Part shown: positions 23,040 to 34,654 of the stretch, one piece after another
How the letters are laid out: each line of letters begins with the position of its first letter
How positions within the stretch are numbered: the stretch's first letter is position 1
Assembly: GCF_034190915.1 (NCBI RefSeq)
Contig: NW_026947543.1
Location: 1,054,001 to 1,118,000, forward strand
Direction of reading: 5' to 3'
Origin: Cavia porcellus
Taxonomy: Eukaryota; Chordata; Mammalia; Rodentia; Caviidae
Length of the DNA stretch: 64,000 nt
Program-made: the position numbers and the translations under genes
The notes under the pieces: model-generated
The model's database searches: none
The model's input: only the letters and a program-made list of their open reading frames with translations
What the model was told of the DNA's origin: nothing

Positions 23040-25484
23040 ATGAATATTCTTGGCCTGGTATGCCACAGGAATCTCACTGAAGGCTTCACTGCTCAGAATT
23101 TGGGGATGGAAATGCTTGCCAATCTACACATGGGTGTACTTTCAATGGGATATGAAATATGCCGGGGCCTGGCAGATGTTCTCTGACATGTCCTATCCTT
23201 GAGCATATGCTTTTCCCTTGTCATTGTCTGTCATTTGGCTGAGTCCTGTTCCCTAAGCTATTCAGTCAAGACTTGCTGGAATCATTCACCTGCAGTATAA
23301 GAGCTTTCTGTGAAATTTCTCAGCAGAAATCCTCTGCAAGCACATAGCTTTGGATATGAGAGACAGTGGTGGAAGTTGAATTTCAAGGGAAGATATTTGA
23401 AAACAATGAAACAAGCCCCGAATAAGATCTTTACATGTTTCCCAGATGAATATGTTTGGAAATACGGGGGAAGATGGAGATCAAGACTGAGAAGAGTGCA
23501 CACGCATTTCAGGGTACAAAAACCGGGGAAAAACATGGCAAAGCAAGAGAGCTGGTTAATTTGATGTAAAAATCTTTGATGATGAAAGGAAAATTATATT
23601 CTCATGGTGATTTAATCAGGCTGTAGCAGTGAAGTTCTCATGTTGGTTGTCCTATGTGTGGCCTTCTGCATTGGGCAGTGGATGCAGGACGGGAGATCTT
23701 CAAATAAATCTGGTGGAACACAAAATAGTGAAAAAAATATCAATCTAAATCCTGTGTATTCCTTCCCTTTGAGAACATATGTGGATAATGTCCAGAGTTT
23801 CAAAAGAGAAAATGTCAATTGGGTCATGGTTTCACCAATGAAATGGTCACTTCACATAACATTTTTAATTTTGCTTTCACAGTTGCTCATGTACCGGGCC
23901 TGAGTAAAGCAGAATGCAGAGTAAGCCATATCAATAGTTGTGCATTCCATAAGGGGTTTTAAAACCAGTGAAATCCTTTGGACCTAGTGTTTGTATTTAA
24001 TTGGTTGATTGGTTTTTCAAATTGTTTGTTTTACTATTTTTAACTTTGGGAGTCAGGGAAGCCCTCACTCATAGTGATTTAGACCTCTCCAAAAGCTCTG
24101 AAGTTATTCATGTAACAGCTATTACATGTTATAAGTTTCTCCTATTAAAACTTGAAAGACTAACAGACTCTGTTACTTTTCATCTAAATTCAGTGTTGCG
24201 CTAAATTCAGTGTTCGACTTTTTTTACAAGTCCTTTGAAATGTGTCCTCCTCTAGTCACTGGTCGTGCTGGAATGTACTTTCTTGTGAAGACAGGATTTG
24301 AGCAAATTGACACAAGTACAGTGTGCCACTTCTCTGGACACCTGGTTAAATACCGAGTTGCCTAAATGTTGTGTGTTTTACTTTGATCTCTGCTCACACT
24401 TTGCTCATCCAGTTAGAACCACAGGGCTCCAGGCCATAGCGTTCTAGGCCTAAACAAGAAAATTTCCATTCCGTTTTGGGAGTTCATTCGGCTCTCATAA
24501 TTACTTTTTCCACAAATGTGTGCTTCAGAAGAGGCCCTGTCTAAATGTGGAGAGGCCCATTTTCATTCACTCCCTTTCGGACTTTCTAAGATTTTCAGTT
24601 ACTAGAGGTTTGCCCAGATTGCCATTGTCAAGGGACAGTGCACTTCTCTTGAAGTTGTGCAGTATTACTTCATGTGTCTCCGTGGAAATTCCACCAATGG
24701 GAAACTCTTGCTGTAGTCATCTCCAAGTGTTTCTGCATAAGAAAATATAACTAACAAAGGATGTGGTTTCAAGCAGAATGAGGAATGGAGGGATAATCTT
24801 TATTTCAGTACAGGTTGACCTTTCAAAGCAACAGTAATTCCTATGAAATAGGAGGTAAAATCTTTTGTAAAGAGACATGGATATGACATGCTCAACTTTA
24901 TGTCACATTTTTTAAAAAGCCAAGGGCATTTGAGAAATTCTTGGCTGTTGAATTGTCCCTTTTTTCAAATTTCTCTTAGGTAAGACACTCCAGTTTCTTC
25001 AAACCATGGTACTGTTCCTTCCATGTAAAAAACCAAAGCAAAAAACAAAATAAATTAAAACAAAACCCATCAAATTACATTTGAGAGCACACAATTGCTC
25101 AGCAGGCCCAGTATTCAACAAGCTAGAGGTACAAAAGCCTCAGCCTTCAGCCCATGGCCTGAAGTTTTGTCTCTATCATGGCCCCTCAATTCCCTGGCAT
25201 GTCCACATTAACTCATGAATCTTTACTCATTTCCTCTTCAAATGCACAGGATCCAATATATTTGAACCCTGTTCACCTGGGCTGTAATCATCCAAGGACA
25301 CACCAGAGGAAGGGCAGCCACCCCCTTGCCTGGGGCCTTGGAACTTATCACAATAGAAATGGAAACCTGAACAAGGGGAGCCAAAACAAAGAGAGGAATA
25401 TTCCTAAAGCCTGAAACACAGAAGCTACCTATAGACCAGTAGTGGGATTTCACAAATTATGTAAGAATCTCTGTGCACATGCTT

Positions 25485-25582
25485 GGCATGGTCGCTCATG
25501 CGTATAATCCCAGCAATCTGGGGGCTGAGGTGGATGGATCCTTGGGAGTTCCAGTCCATCGTGGACTATGAATTTATCTCAA
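25485..25582 (+). mobile_element. B1-like SINE remnant, unit 7
   Basis: Same insertion; carries CATGCGTATAATCC and GTGGACTATG, both private. Confidence 0.75.
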
Positions 25583-26169
25583 GGCCTCTTTCAACAACTA
25601 CATAAGATGCTGTTTCCAAAAAGAGGACAACAGAAAACTAGACACACTTGGTCTAGGTCCCGGGGTTCACTACATGAGTTGTGGAGTCTAAATATTCCAT
25701 GCCATGAGAAATTACCTGGGATTTTTAGTGAAAGGGGCATTTGCATCCCTTTTCTAAGGGTTTCCCTTTCACCATGTTACATTTGAATTCTGGGAAAACC
25801 TGCTGGTGACAAGCTATCTAGCATTATGTTGGTTTAGGTATTGAGCTAGTACTGCATGTTTAGTGTTCAGGGTTATGCTGGAATGGCTGCAGACCTCCTT
25901 GAAATAGCTATTGCAGACAAGTGAACCCTGAGGAAGCTGGATAGTTGAAGCAGGCACTCTAAATATTCATGCACTACAAGGATTCACTTTCATTTTGGGA
26001 CTCATCTTCTGGTTGCTGGCTTTTAGTGCTAACTGATACTACCATGGTGGCAGTAATCCAGCAGAGACTGCATGTATGGTTTGCAGGTTTGCTTCCAAGC
26101 CACCAGAAACTTGGCAGAACACAAATCATTGTGGCATTTTCTTTCCTCCCCTGAAACATTTGGCTTTCT

Positions 26170-26812
26170 ACGTTTGAAAATTGAATAGACTGGGCTAGTC
26201 AGGTTTGGACCCCATGTACCACCAACAGAGCTAAAGACAGAGCCAATTACTTCCCTCCACTTGTCAAAATATGTCAAATTTGCTTGGTTACCACAACTTC
26301 AAAGAAAATTCTGAGGCAACTTAGAGAGGTGAATCAAATACTGCCTGATTGGAATGGCTGTGGTTGTATGAGGTGGAAAGCTGCAGAGTTGGGCTGAAAC
26401 TGTTCACAGAAATCCACAGGCTTGTGGTTGCCAGCCAACCAGACTGGGCTGAGATTGGCTGAACATCACTGTGAAGTGGATTTTAGGCTCTAAGTTTGAA
26501 AATTTAAAAGACTGGGGTAGTCAAGTTTGGAACACATCGACCACAGACAGACCAAAAGGTCTTTCAAATACTTCCCTCCACTTCTCAAAATATGTCAAAT
26601 TTTCTTGATCACTACAACTGTAAAAAAAATTCTGAGGCAACATAGAGAGGCTAATCAAATACTGCATGATTGGAATGGCTGTGGTTGTATGAGGTGGAAA
26701 GCTGCAGAGGTGGGCTGAAACAGTTCACAGAAAGCCACAAGCTTGTGGTTTCCAGGCAACCACACTGGGCTGTGATTGGCTGAGCACCATTGTGAGCTGG
26801 ACTTTAGGCTCT
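26170..26812 (+). repeat. Internal 321-bp duplication, unit 7
   Basis: GGTTTGGACCCC left haplotype. Both X-boxes are damaged: the left reads GTTGCCAGCCAAC and the right has a GTTTCC arm. Both CCAAT boxes remain. Confidence 0.93.
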
Positions 26813-26911
26813 AGGATACAAGTGTGCAGTAGGAGACCTGAGTCACAATGCTTGGCGTTGCCATGGAGACCTCAGTGGCACAGAGGACCTTGTAGGGCAA
26901 GATTAAATAGG
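26748..26911 (+). promoter_or_regulatory. Promoter-like module, unit 7 (degraded)
   Basis: X-box arm GTTTCC and a one-T deletion in the TATA-like box (ATTAAATAGG, 26902-26911). With its left X-box also broken, this is the most damaged module. Confidence 0.38.
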
Positions 26912-29354
26912 ATGAATATTCTTGGCCTGGTATGCCACAGGATTCTCACTGAAGGCTTCACTGCTCAGAATTTGGGGATGGAAATGCTTGCCAATCTACA
27001 CATGGATGTACTTTCAATGGGATATGATATATGCCAGGGCCTAGCAGATGTTCTCTGACATGTCCTATCCTTGAGCATTTGCTTTTCCCTTGTCATGTCT
27101 GTCATTTGGCTGAGTCCTGTTCCCTAAGCTATTCAGTCAAGACTTGCTGGGATCATTCACCTGCAGTATAAGAGCTTTCTGTGAAATTTCTCAGCAGAAA
27201 TCCTCTGCAAGCACATAGCTTTGGATATGAGAGACAGTGGTGGAAGTTGAATTTCAAGGGAAGATATTTGAAAACAATGAAACAAGCCCCGAATAAGATC
27301 TTTACATGTTTCCCAGATGAATATGTTTGGAAATACGGGGGAAGATGGAGATCAAGACTGAGAAGAGTGCACACGCATTTCAGGGTACAAAAACCGGGGA
27401 AAAACATGGCAAAGCAAAAGAGCTGGTTAATTTGATGTAAAAATCTTTGATGATGAAAGGAAAATTATATTCTCATGGTGATTTAATCAGGCTGTAGCAG
27501 TGAAGTTCTCATGTTGGTTGTCCTATGTGTGGCCTTCTGCATTGGGCAGTGGATGCAGGACAGGAGATCTTCAAATAAATCTGGTGGAACACAAAATAGT
27601 GAAAAAAATATCAATCTAAATCCTGTGTATTCCTTCCCTTTGAGAACATGTATGGATAATGTCCGGAGTTTCAAAAGAGAAAATGTCTATTGGGTCATGG
27701 TTTCACCAATGAAATGGTCACTTCACATATCATTTTGAATTTTGCTTTCACAGTTGCTCCTGTACCGGGCCTGAGTAAAGCAGAATGCAGAGTAAGCCTC
27801 ATCAATAGTTGTGCATTGCATAAGTGGTTTTAAAACCAGTGAAACCCTTTGGACCTAGTGTTTGTATTTAATTGGTTGATTGGTTTTTCAAATTGTTTGT
27901 TTTACTATTTTTAACTTTGGGAGTCAAGGAAGCTCTCACTCATAGTAATTTAGACCTCTCCAAAAGCTCTGAAGTTATTCATGTAACAGCTATTACATGT
28001 TATAAGTTTCTCCTATTAAAACTTGAAAGACTAACAGACTCTGCTACTTTTCATCTAAATTCAGTGTTGCGCTAAATTCAGTGTTCGACTTTATTTACAA
28101 GTCCTTTGAAATGTGTCCTTCTCTAGTCACTGGTCGTGCTGGAATGTACTTTCTTGTGAAGACAGGATTTGAGCAAATTGATACAAGTACAGTTTGCCAC
28201 TACTCTGGACACCTGATTAAATATCGAGTTGCCTAAATGGTGTGTGTTTTACTTTGATCTCTGCTCACACTTGGCTCATCCAGTTGGAACCACAGGGCTC
28301 CAGGCCATAGCATTCTAGGCCTAAACAAGAAAATTTCCATTCCGTTTTGGGAGTTCATTCGGCTCTCATAATTACTTTTTCCACAAATGTGTGCTTCAGG
28401 AGAGGCCCTGTCTAAATGTGGAGAGGCCCATTTTCATTCACTCACTTTCGGACTTTCTAAGATTTTCAGTTACTAGAGGTTTGCCCAGACTTGCCATTGT
28501 CAAGGGACAGTGCACTTCTCTTGAAGTTGTGCAGTATTACTTCATGTGTCTCCGTGGAAATTCCACCAATGGGAAACTCTTGCTGTAGTCGTCTCCAAGT
28601 GTTTCTGCGTAAGAAAATATAACTAACAAAGGATGTTGTTTCAAGCAGAATGAGGAATGGAGGGATAATCTTTATTTCAGTGCAGGTTGACCTTTCAAAG
28701 TAACAGTAATTCCTATGAAATAGGAGGTAAAATCTTTTGTAAAGAGACATGGATATGACATGCTCAACTTTATGTCACATTTTTTAAAAAGCCAAGGGCA
28801 TTTGAGAAATTCTTGGCTGCTGAATTGTCCCTTTTTTCAAATTTCTCTTAGGTAAGACACTCCAGTTTCTTCAAACCATGGTACTGTTCCTTCCATGTAA
28901 AAAACCAAAGCAAAAAACAAAATAAATTAAAACAAAACCCATCAAATTACATTTGAGAGCACACAATTGCTCAGCAGGCCCACTATTCAAGAAGCTAGAG
29001 GTACAGAAGCCTCAGCCTTCAGCCCATGGCCTGAAGTTTTGTCTCTGTCGTGGCCCCTCAATTCCCTGGCATGTCCACATTAACTCATGAATCTTTACTC
29101 ATTTCCTCTTCAAATGCACAGGATCCAATATATTTGAACCCTGTTCACCCTGGCTGTAATCATCCAAGGACACACCAGAGGAAGGGCAGCAACCCCCTTG
29201 CCTGGGGCCTTGGAGCTTAGCACAATAGAAATGGACCTGAACAAGGGGAGCCAAAACAAAGAGGGGAATATTCCTAAAGTTTGAAACACAGAAGCTACCT
29301 ATAGACCAGTAGTGGGATTTCACAAATTATGTAAGAATCTCTGTGCACATGCTT

Positions 29355-29452
29355 GGCATGGTCGCTCATGCCTATAATCCCAGCAATCTGGGGGCTGAGG
29401 TGGATGGATCCTTGGGAGTTCCAGTCCATCGTGGGCTATGAAATTATCTCAA
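29355..29452 (+). mobile_element. B1-like SINE remnant, unit 8
   Basis: Same insertion; the end reads GAAATTATCTC, a variant shared only with unit 9 and part of the block copied between these two units. Confidence 0.75.
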
Positions 29453-30040
29453 GGCCTCTTTCAACAACTACATAAGATGCTGTTTCCAAAAAGAGGACAA
29501 CAGAAAACTAGACACACTTGGTCTAGGTCCCGGGGTTCACTACATGAGTTGTGGAGTCTAAATATTCCATGCCATGAGAAAATACCTGGGATTTTTAGTG
29601 AAAGGGGCATTTGCTTCCCTTTTCTAAGGGTTTCCCTTTCACCATGTTACATTTGAATTCTGGGAAAACCTGCTGGTGACAAGCTATCTAACATTATGTT
29701 GGTTTAGGTATTGAGCTAGTACCTCATGTTTAGTGTTCAGGGTTATGCTGGAATGGCTGCAGACCTCCTTGAAATAGCTATTGCAGACAAGTGAACCCCG
29801 AGGAAGCTGGATAGTTGAAGCAGGCACTCCAAATATTCATGCACTGCAAGGATTCACTTTCATTTTGGGACTCATCTTCTGGTTGCTGGCTTTTAGTGCT
29901 AACTGATACTACCATGGTGGCAGTAATCCAGCAGAGACTGCATGTATGGTTTGCAAGTTTCCCTCCCAAGCCACCAGAAACTTGGCAGAACACAAATCAT
30001 TGTGGCATTTTCTTTCCTCCCCTGAAACATTTGGCTTTCT

Positions 30041-30683
30041 AAGTTTGAAAATTGAATAGACTGGGCTAGTCAGGTTTGGACCCCATGTACCACCAACAGA
30101 GCTAAAGACAGAGCCAATTACTTCCCTCCACATGTCAAAATATGTCAAATTTGCTTGGTCACCACAACTTCAAAGAAAATTCTGAGGCAACTTAGAGAGG
30201 TGAATCAAATACTGCCTGATTTGAATGGCTGCGGTTGTATGAGGTGGAAAGCTGCAGAGTTGGGCTGAAACTGTTCACAGAAATCCACAGGCTTGTGGTT
30301 GCCAGGCAACCACACTGGGCTGAGATTGGCTGAACATCACTGTGAGGTGGATTTTAGGCTCTAGGTTTGAAAATTTAAAAGACTGGTGTAGTCAAGTTTG
30401 GAACACATCGAACACAGACAGACCAAAAGGTCTTTCAATTACTTCCCTGCACTTCACAAAATACGTCAAATTTTCTTGATCACTACAACTGTAAAAAAAA
30501 TTCTGAGGCAACATAGAGAGGATAATCTAATACTACATGATTGGAATGGCTGTGGTTGTATAAGGTGGAAAGCTGCAGAGTTGGGCTGAAACAGTTCACA
30601 GAAAGCCACAAGCTTGTGGTTGCCAGGCAACCACACTGGGCTGTGATTGGCTGAGCACCATTGTGAGCTGGACTTTAGGCTCT
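30041..30683 (+). repeat. Internal 321-bp duplication, unit 8
   Basis: GGTTTGGACCCC left haplotype; both X-boxes intact. Private markers shared with unit 9 are ATTTGAATGGCTGCGG, CATCGAACACAG, CTTCACAAAATACG and GATAATCTAATAC. Confidence 0.93.
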
Positions 30684-30782
30684 AGGATACAAGTGTGCAG
30701 TAGGAGACCTGAGTCACAATGCTGGGCGTTGCCATGGAGACCTCAGTGTCACAGAGGTCCTGTTGGGCAAGATTTAAATAGG
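30619..30782 (+). promoter_or_regulatory. Promoter-like module, unit 8
   Basis: Perfect X-box, CCAAT, AP-1 and GTTGCCATGGAGAC; TTTAAATAGG at 30773-30782. One base shorter than most because GGACCTTGTAGGG reads GGTCCTGTTGGG. Confidence 0.5.
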
Positions 30783-33226
30783 ATGAATATTCTTGGCCTG
30801 GTATGCCACAGGATTGTCACTGAAGGCTTCATTGCTCAGAATTTGGGGATGGAAATGCTTGCCAATCTACACATGGATGTACGTTCAATGGGATATGAAA
30901 TATACCGGGACCTGGCAGATGTTCTCTGACATGTCCTATCCTTGAGCATATGCTTTTCCCTTGTCATGTCTGTCATTTGGCTGAGTCCTGTTCCCTATGA
31001 TATTCAGTCAAGACTTGCTGGAATCATTCACCTGCAGTATAAGAGCTTTCTGTGAGATTTCTCAGCAGAAATCCTCTGCAAGCACATAGCTTTGGATATG
31101 AGAGACAGTGGTGGAAGTTGAATTTCAAGGGCAGATATTTGAAAACAATGAAACAAGCCCCGAATAAGATCTTTTCATGTTTCCCAGATGAATATGTTTG
31201 GAAATACGGGGGAAGATGGAGATCAAGACTGAGAAGAGTGCACACCCATTTCAAGGTACAAAAACCAGGGAAAAACATGGGAAAGCAAGAGAGCTGGTTA
31301 ATTTGATGTAAAAATCTTTGATGATGAAAGGAAAATTATATTCTCATGTTGATTTAATCAGGCTGTAGCAGTGAAGTTCTCATGTTGGTTGTCCTATGTG
31401 TGGCCTTCTGCATTGGGCAGTGGATGCAGGACAGGAGATCTTCAAATAAATCTGGTGGAACACAAAATAGTGAAAAAAATATCAATCTAAATCCTGTGTA
31501 TTCCTTCCCTTTGAGAACATATATGGATAATGTCCGGAGTTTCAAAGGAGAAAATGTCTATTGGGTCATGGTTTCACTAATGAAATGGTCACTTCACATA
31601 ACATTTTGAATTTTGCTTTCACAGTTGCTCATGTACCGGGCCTGAGTAAAGCAGAATGCAGAGTAAGCCTCATCAATAGTTGTGCATTCCATAAGTGGTT
31701 TTAAAACCAGTGAAACCCTTTGGACCTAGTGTTTGTATTTAATTGGTTGATTGGTTTTTCAAATTGTTTGTTTTACTATTTTTAACTTTGGGAGTCAGGG
31801 AAGCCCTCACTCATAGTGATTTAGACCTCTCCAAAAGCTCTGAAGTTATTCATGTAACAGCTATTACATGTTATAAGTTTCTCCTATTAAATCTTGAAAG
31901 ACTAACAGACTCTGCTACTTTTCATCTAAATTCAGTGTTGCGCTAAATTCAGTGTTGGACTTTTTTTACAAGTCCTTTGAAATGTGTCCTCCTCTAGTCA
32001 CTGGTCGTGCTGGAATGTACTTTCTTGTGAAGACAGGATTTGCGCAAATTGACACAAGTACAGTTTGCCACTACTCTGGACACCTCGTTAAATATCGAGT
32101 TGCCTAAATGGTGTGTGTTTTACTTTGATCTCTGCTCACACTTTGCTCATCCAGTTAGAACCACAGGGCTCCAGGCCATAGCGTTCTAGGCCTAAACAAA
32201 AAATTTCCATTCCGTTTTGGGAGTTCATTCGTCTCTCATAATTACTTTTTCCACAAATGTGTGCTTCAGGAGAGGCGCGGTCTAAATGTGGAGAGGCCCA
32301 TTTGCCTTCTCTCACTTTCAGACTTTCTAAGATTTTCAGTTACTATAGGTTTGCCCAGACTTGCCATTGTCAAGGGACAGTGCACTTCACTTGAAGTTGT
32401 GCAGTATTGCTTCATGTGTGTCCGTGGAAATTCCACCAATGAGAAACTCTTGCTGTAGTCATCTCCAAGTGTTTCTGCGTAAGACAATATAACTAACAAA
32501 GGATGTGGTTTCAAGCAGAATGAGGAATGGAGGGATAATCTTTATTTCAGTGCAGGTTGATCTTTCAAAGAAACAGTAATTCCTATGAAATAGGAGGTAA
32601 AATCTTTTGTAAAGAGACATGGATATGACATGCTCAACTTTATGTCACATTTTTTAAAAAGCCAAGGGCATTTGAGAAATTCTTGGCTGCTGAATTGTCC
32701 CTTTTTTCAAATTTCTCTTAGGTAAGACACTCCAGTTTCTTCAAACCATGGTACTGTTCCTTCCATGTAAAAAACCAAAGCAAAAAACAAAATAAATTAA
32801 AACAAAACCCATCAAATTACATTTGAGAGCACACAATTGCTCAGCAGGCCCACTATTCAAGAAGCTAGAGGTACAGAAGCCTCAGCCTTCAGCCCATGGC
32901 CTGAAGTTTTGTCTCTATCATGGCCCCTCAATTCCCTGGCATGTCCACATTAACTCATGAATCTTTACTCATTTCCTCTTCAAATGCACAGGATCCAATA
33001 TATTTGAACCCTGTTCACCTGGGCTGTAATCATCCAAGGACACACCAGAGGAAAGGCAGCCATCCCCTTGCCTGGGGCCTTGGAGCTTATCACAATAGAA
33101 ATAGACACCTGAACAAGGGGAGCCAAAACAAAGAGAGGAATATTCCTAAATTCTGAAACACAGAAGCTACCTATAGAGCAGTAGTGGGATTTCACAAATT
33201 ATGTAAGAATCTCTGTGCACATGCTT

Positions 33227-33324
33227 GGCATGGTCGCTCATGCCTATAATCCCAGCAATCTGGGGGCTGAGGTGGATGGATCCTTGGGAGTTCCAGTCCA
33301 TCGTGGGCTATGAAATTATCTCAA
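33227..33324 (+). mobile_element. B1-like SINE remnant, unit 9
   Basis: Same insertion; GAAATTATCTC variant as in unit 8. Confidence 0.75.
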
Positions 33325-33912
33325 GGCCTCTTTCAACAACTACATAAGATGCTGTTTCCAAAAAGAGGACAACAGAAAACTAGACACACTTGGTCTAGGT
33401 CCCGGGGTTCACTACATGAGTTGTGGAGTCTAAATATTCCATGCCATGAGAAAATACCTGGGATTTTTAGTGAAAGGGGCATTTGCTTCCCTTTTCTAAG
33501 GGTTTCCCTTTCACCATGTTACATTTGAATTCTGGGAAAACCTGCTGGTGACAAGCTATCTAACATTATGTTGGTTTAGGTATTGAGCTAGTACCTCATG
33601 TTTAGTGTTCAGGGTTATGCTGGAATGGCTGCAGACCTCCTTGAAATAGCTATTGCAGACAAGTGAACCCCGAGGAAGCTGGATAGTTGAAGCAGGCACT
33701 CCAAATATTCATGCACTGCAAGGATTCACGTTCATTTTGGGACTCATCTTCTGGTTGCTGGCTTTTAGTGCTAACTGATACTACCATGGTGGCAGTAATC
33801 CAGCAGAGACTGCATGTATGGTTTGCAAGTTTCCCTCCCAAGCCACCAGAAACTTGGCAGAACACAAATCATTGTGGCATTTTCTTTCCTCCCCTGAAAC
33901 ATTTGGCTTTCT

Positions 33913-34555
33913 AAGTTTGAAAATTGAATAGACTGGGCTAGTCAGGTTTGGACCCCATGTACCACCAACAGAGCTAAAGACAGAGCCAATTACTTCCCTC
34001 CACTTGTCAAAATATGTCAAATTTGCTTGGTCACCACAACTTCAAAGAAAATTCTGAGGCAACTTAGAGAGGTGAATCAAATACTGCCTGATTTGAATGG
34101 CTGCGGTTGTATGAGGTGGAAAGCTGCAGAGTTGGGCTGAAACTGTTCACAGAAATCCACAGGCTTGTGGTTGCCAGGCAACCACACTGGGCTGAGATTG
34201 GCTGAACATCACTGTGAGGTGGATTTTAGGCTCTAGGTTTGAAAATTTAAAAGACTGGTGTAGTCAAGTTTGGAACACATCGAACACAGACAGACCAAAA
34301 GGTCTTTCAATTACTTCCCTGCACTTCACAAAATACGTCAAATTTTCTTGATCACTACAACTGTAAAAAAAATTCTGAGGCAACATAGAGAGGATAATCT
34401 AATACTACATGATTGGAATGGCTGTGGTTGTATAAGGTGGAAAGCTGCAGAGTTGGGCTGAAACAGTTCACAGAAAGCCACAAGCTTGTGGTTGCCAGGC
34501 AACCACACTGGGCTGTGATTGGCTGAGCACCATTGTGAGCTGGACTTTAGGCTCT
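33913..34555 (+). repeat. Internal 321-bp duplication, unit 9
   Basis: By eye it differs from unit 8 only at CCACTTGTC (unit 8 CCACATGTC). Both X-boxes intact. Confidence 0.93.
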
Positions 34556-34654
34556 AGGATACAAGTGTGCAGTAGGAGACCTGAGTCACAATGCTGGGCG
34601 TTGCCATGGAGACCTCAGTGTCACAGAGGTCCTTTTGGGCAAGATTTAAATAGG
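34491..34654 (+). promoter_or_regulatory. Promoter-like module, unit 9
   Basis: As unit 8, with GGTCCTTTTGGG; TTTAAATAGG at 34645-34654. Confidence 0.5.

Larger units (their letters stand above)
19363..23234 (+). repeat. Macrosatellite unit 6 (3,872 bp)
   Basis: Complete unit. The junction with unit 5 has lost one T (CATTGGCTGAG rather than CATTTGGCTGAG). It shares AAGCCATATCAATAG near 20050 and the one-base deletion CCCAGATTGCC near 20741 with unit 7, marking a recent common origin of that stretch. The splice-like junction is at 21106/21107. Class II promoter haplotype. It ends with a one-T insertion (TCATTGTCTG near 23221). Confidence 0.97.
23235..27105 (+). repeat. Macrosatellite unit 7 (3,871 bp)
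   Basis: Complete unit. Its first part follows unit 6, then it changes to a unit 2/3-like sequence (GGTTTGGACCCC near 26200). The splice-like junction is at 24979/24980. It is the only unit in which both X-boxes of the 321-bp pair are damaged (left GTTGCCAGCCAAC near 26428, right GTTTCC arm at 26748). Its TATA-like box has also lost a T (GATTAAATAGG, 26901-26911). Confidence 0.97.
27106..30976 (+). repeat. Macrosatellite unit 8 (3,871 bp)
   Basis: Complete unit. From about 29,316 to its end it is almost identical to the same part of unit 9. Shared private markers include GCTATGAAATTATC, ATTTGCTTCCC, CATCGAACACAG, and CTTCACAAAATACGTC. Before 29,316 it differs from unit 9 at many sites, including a short deletion (ATGGACCTG near 29231). 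The splice-like junction is at 28851/28852. Class I-like promoter region, with GAGGTCCTGTTGGGC near 30755. Confidence 0.97.
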
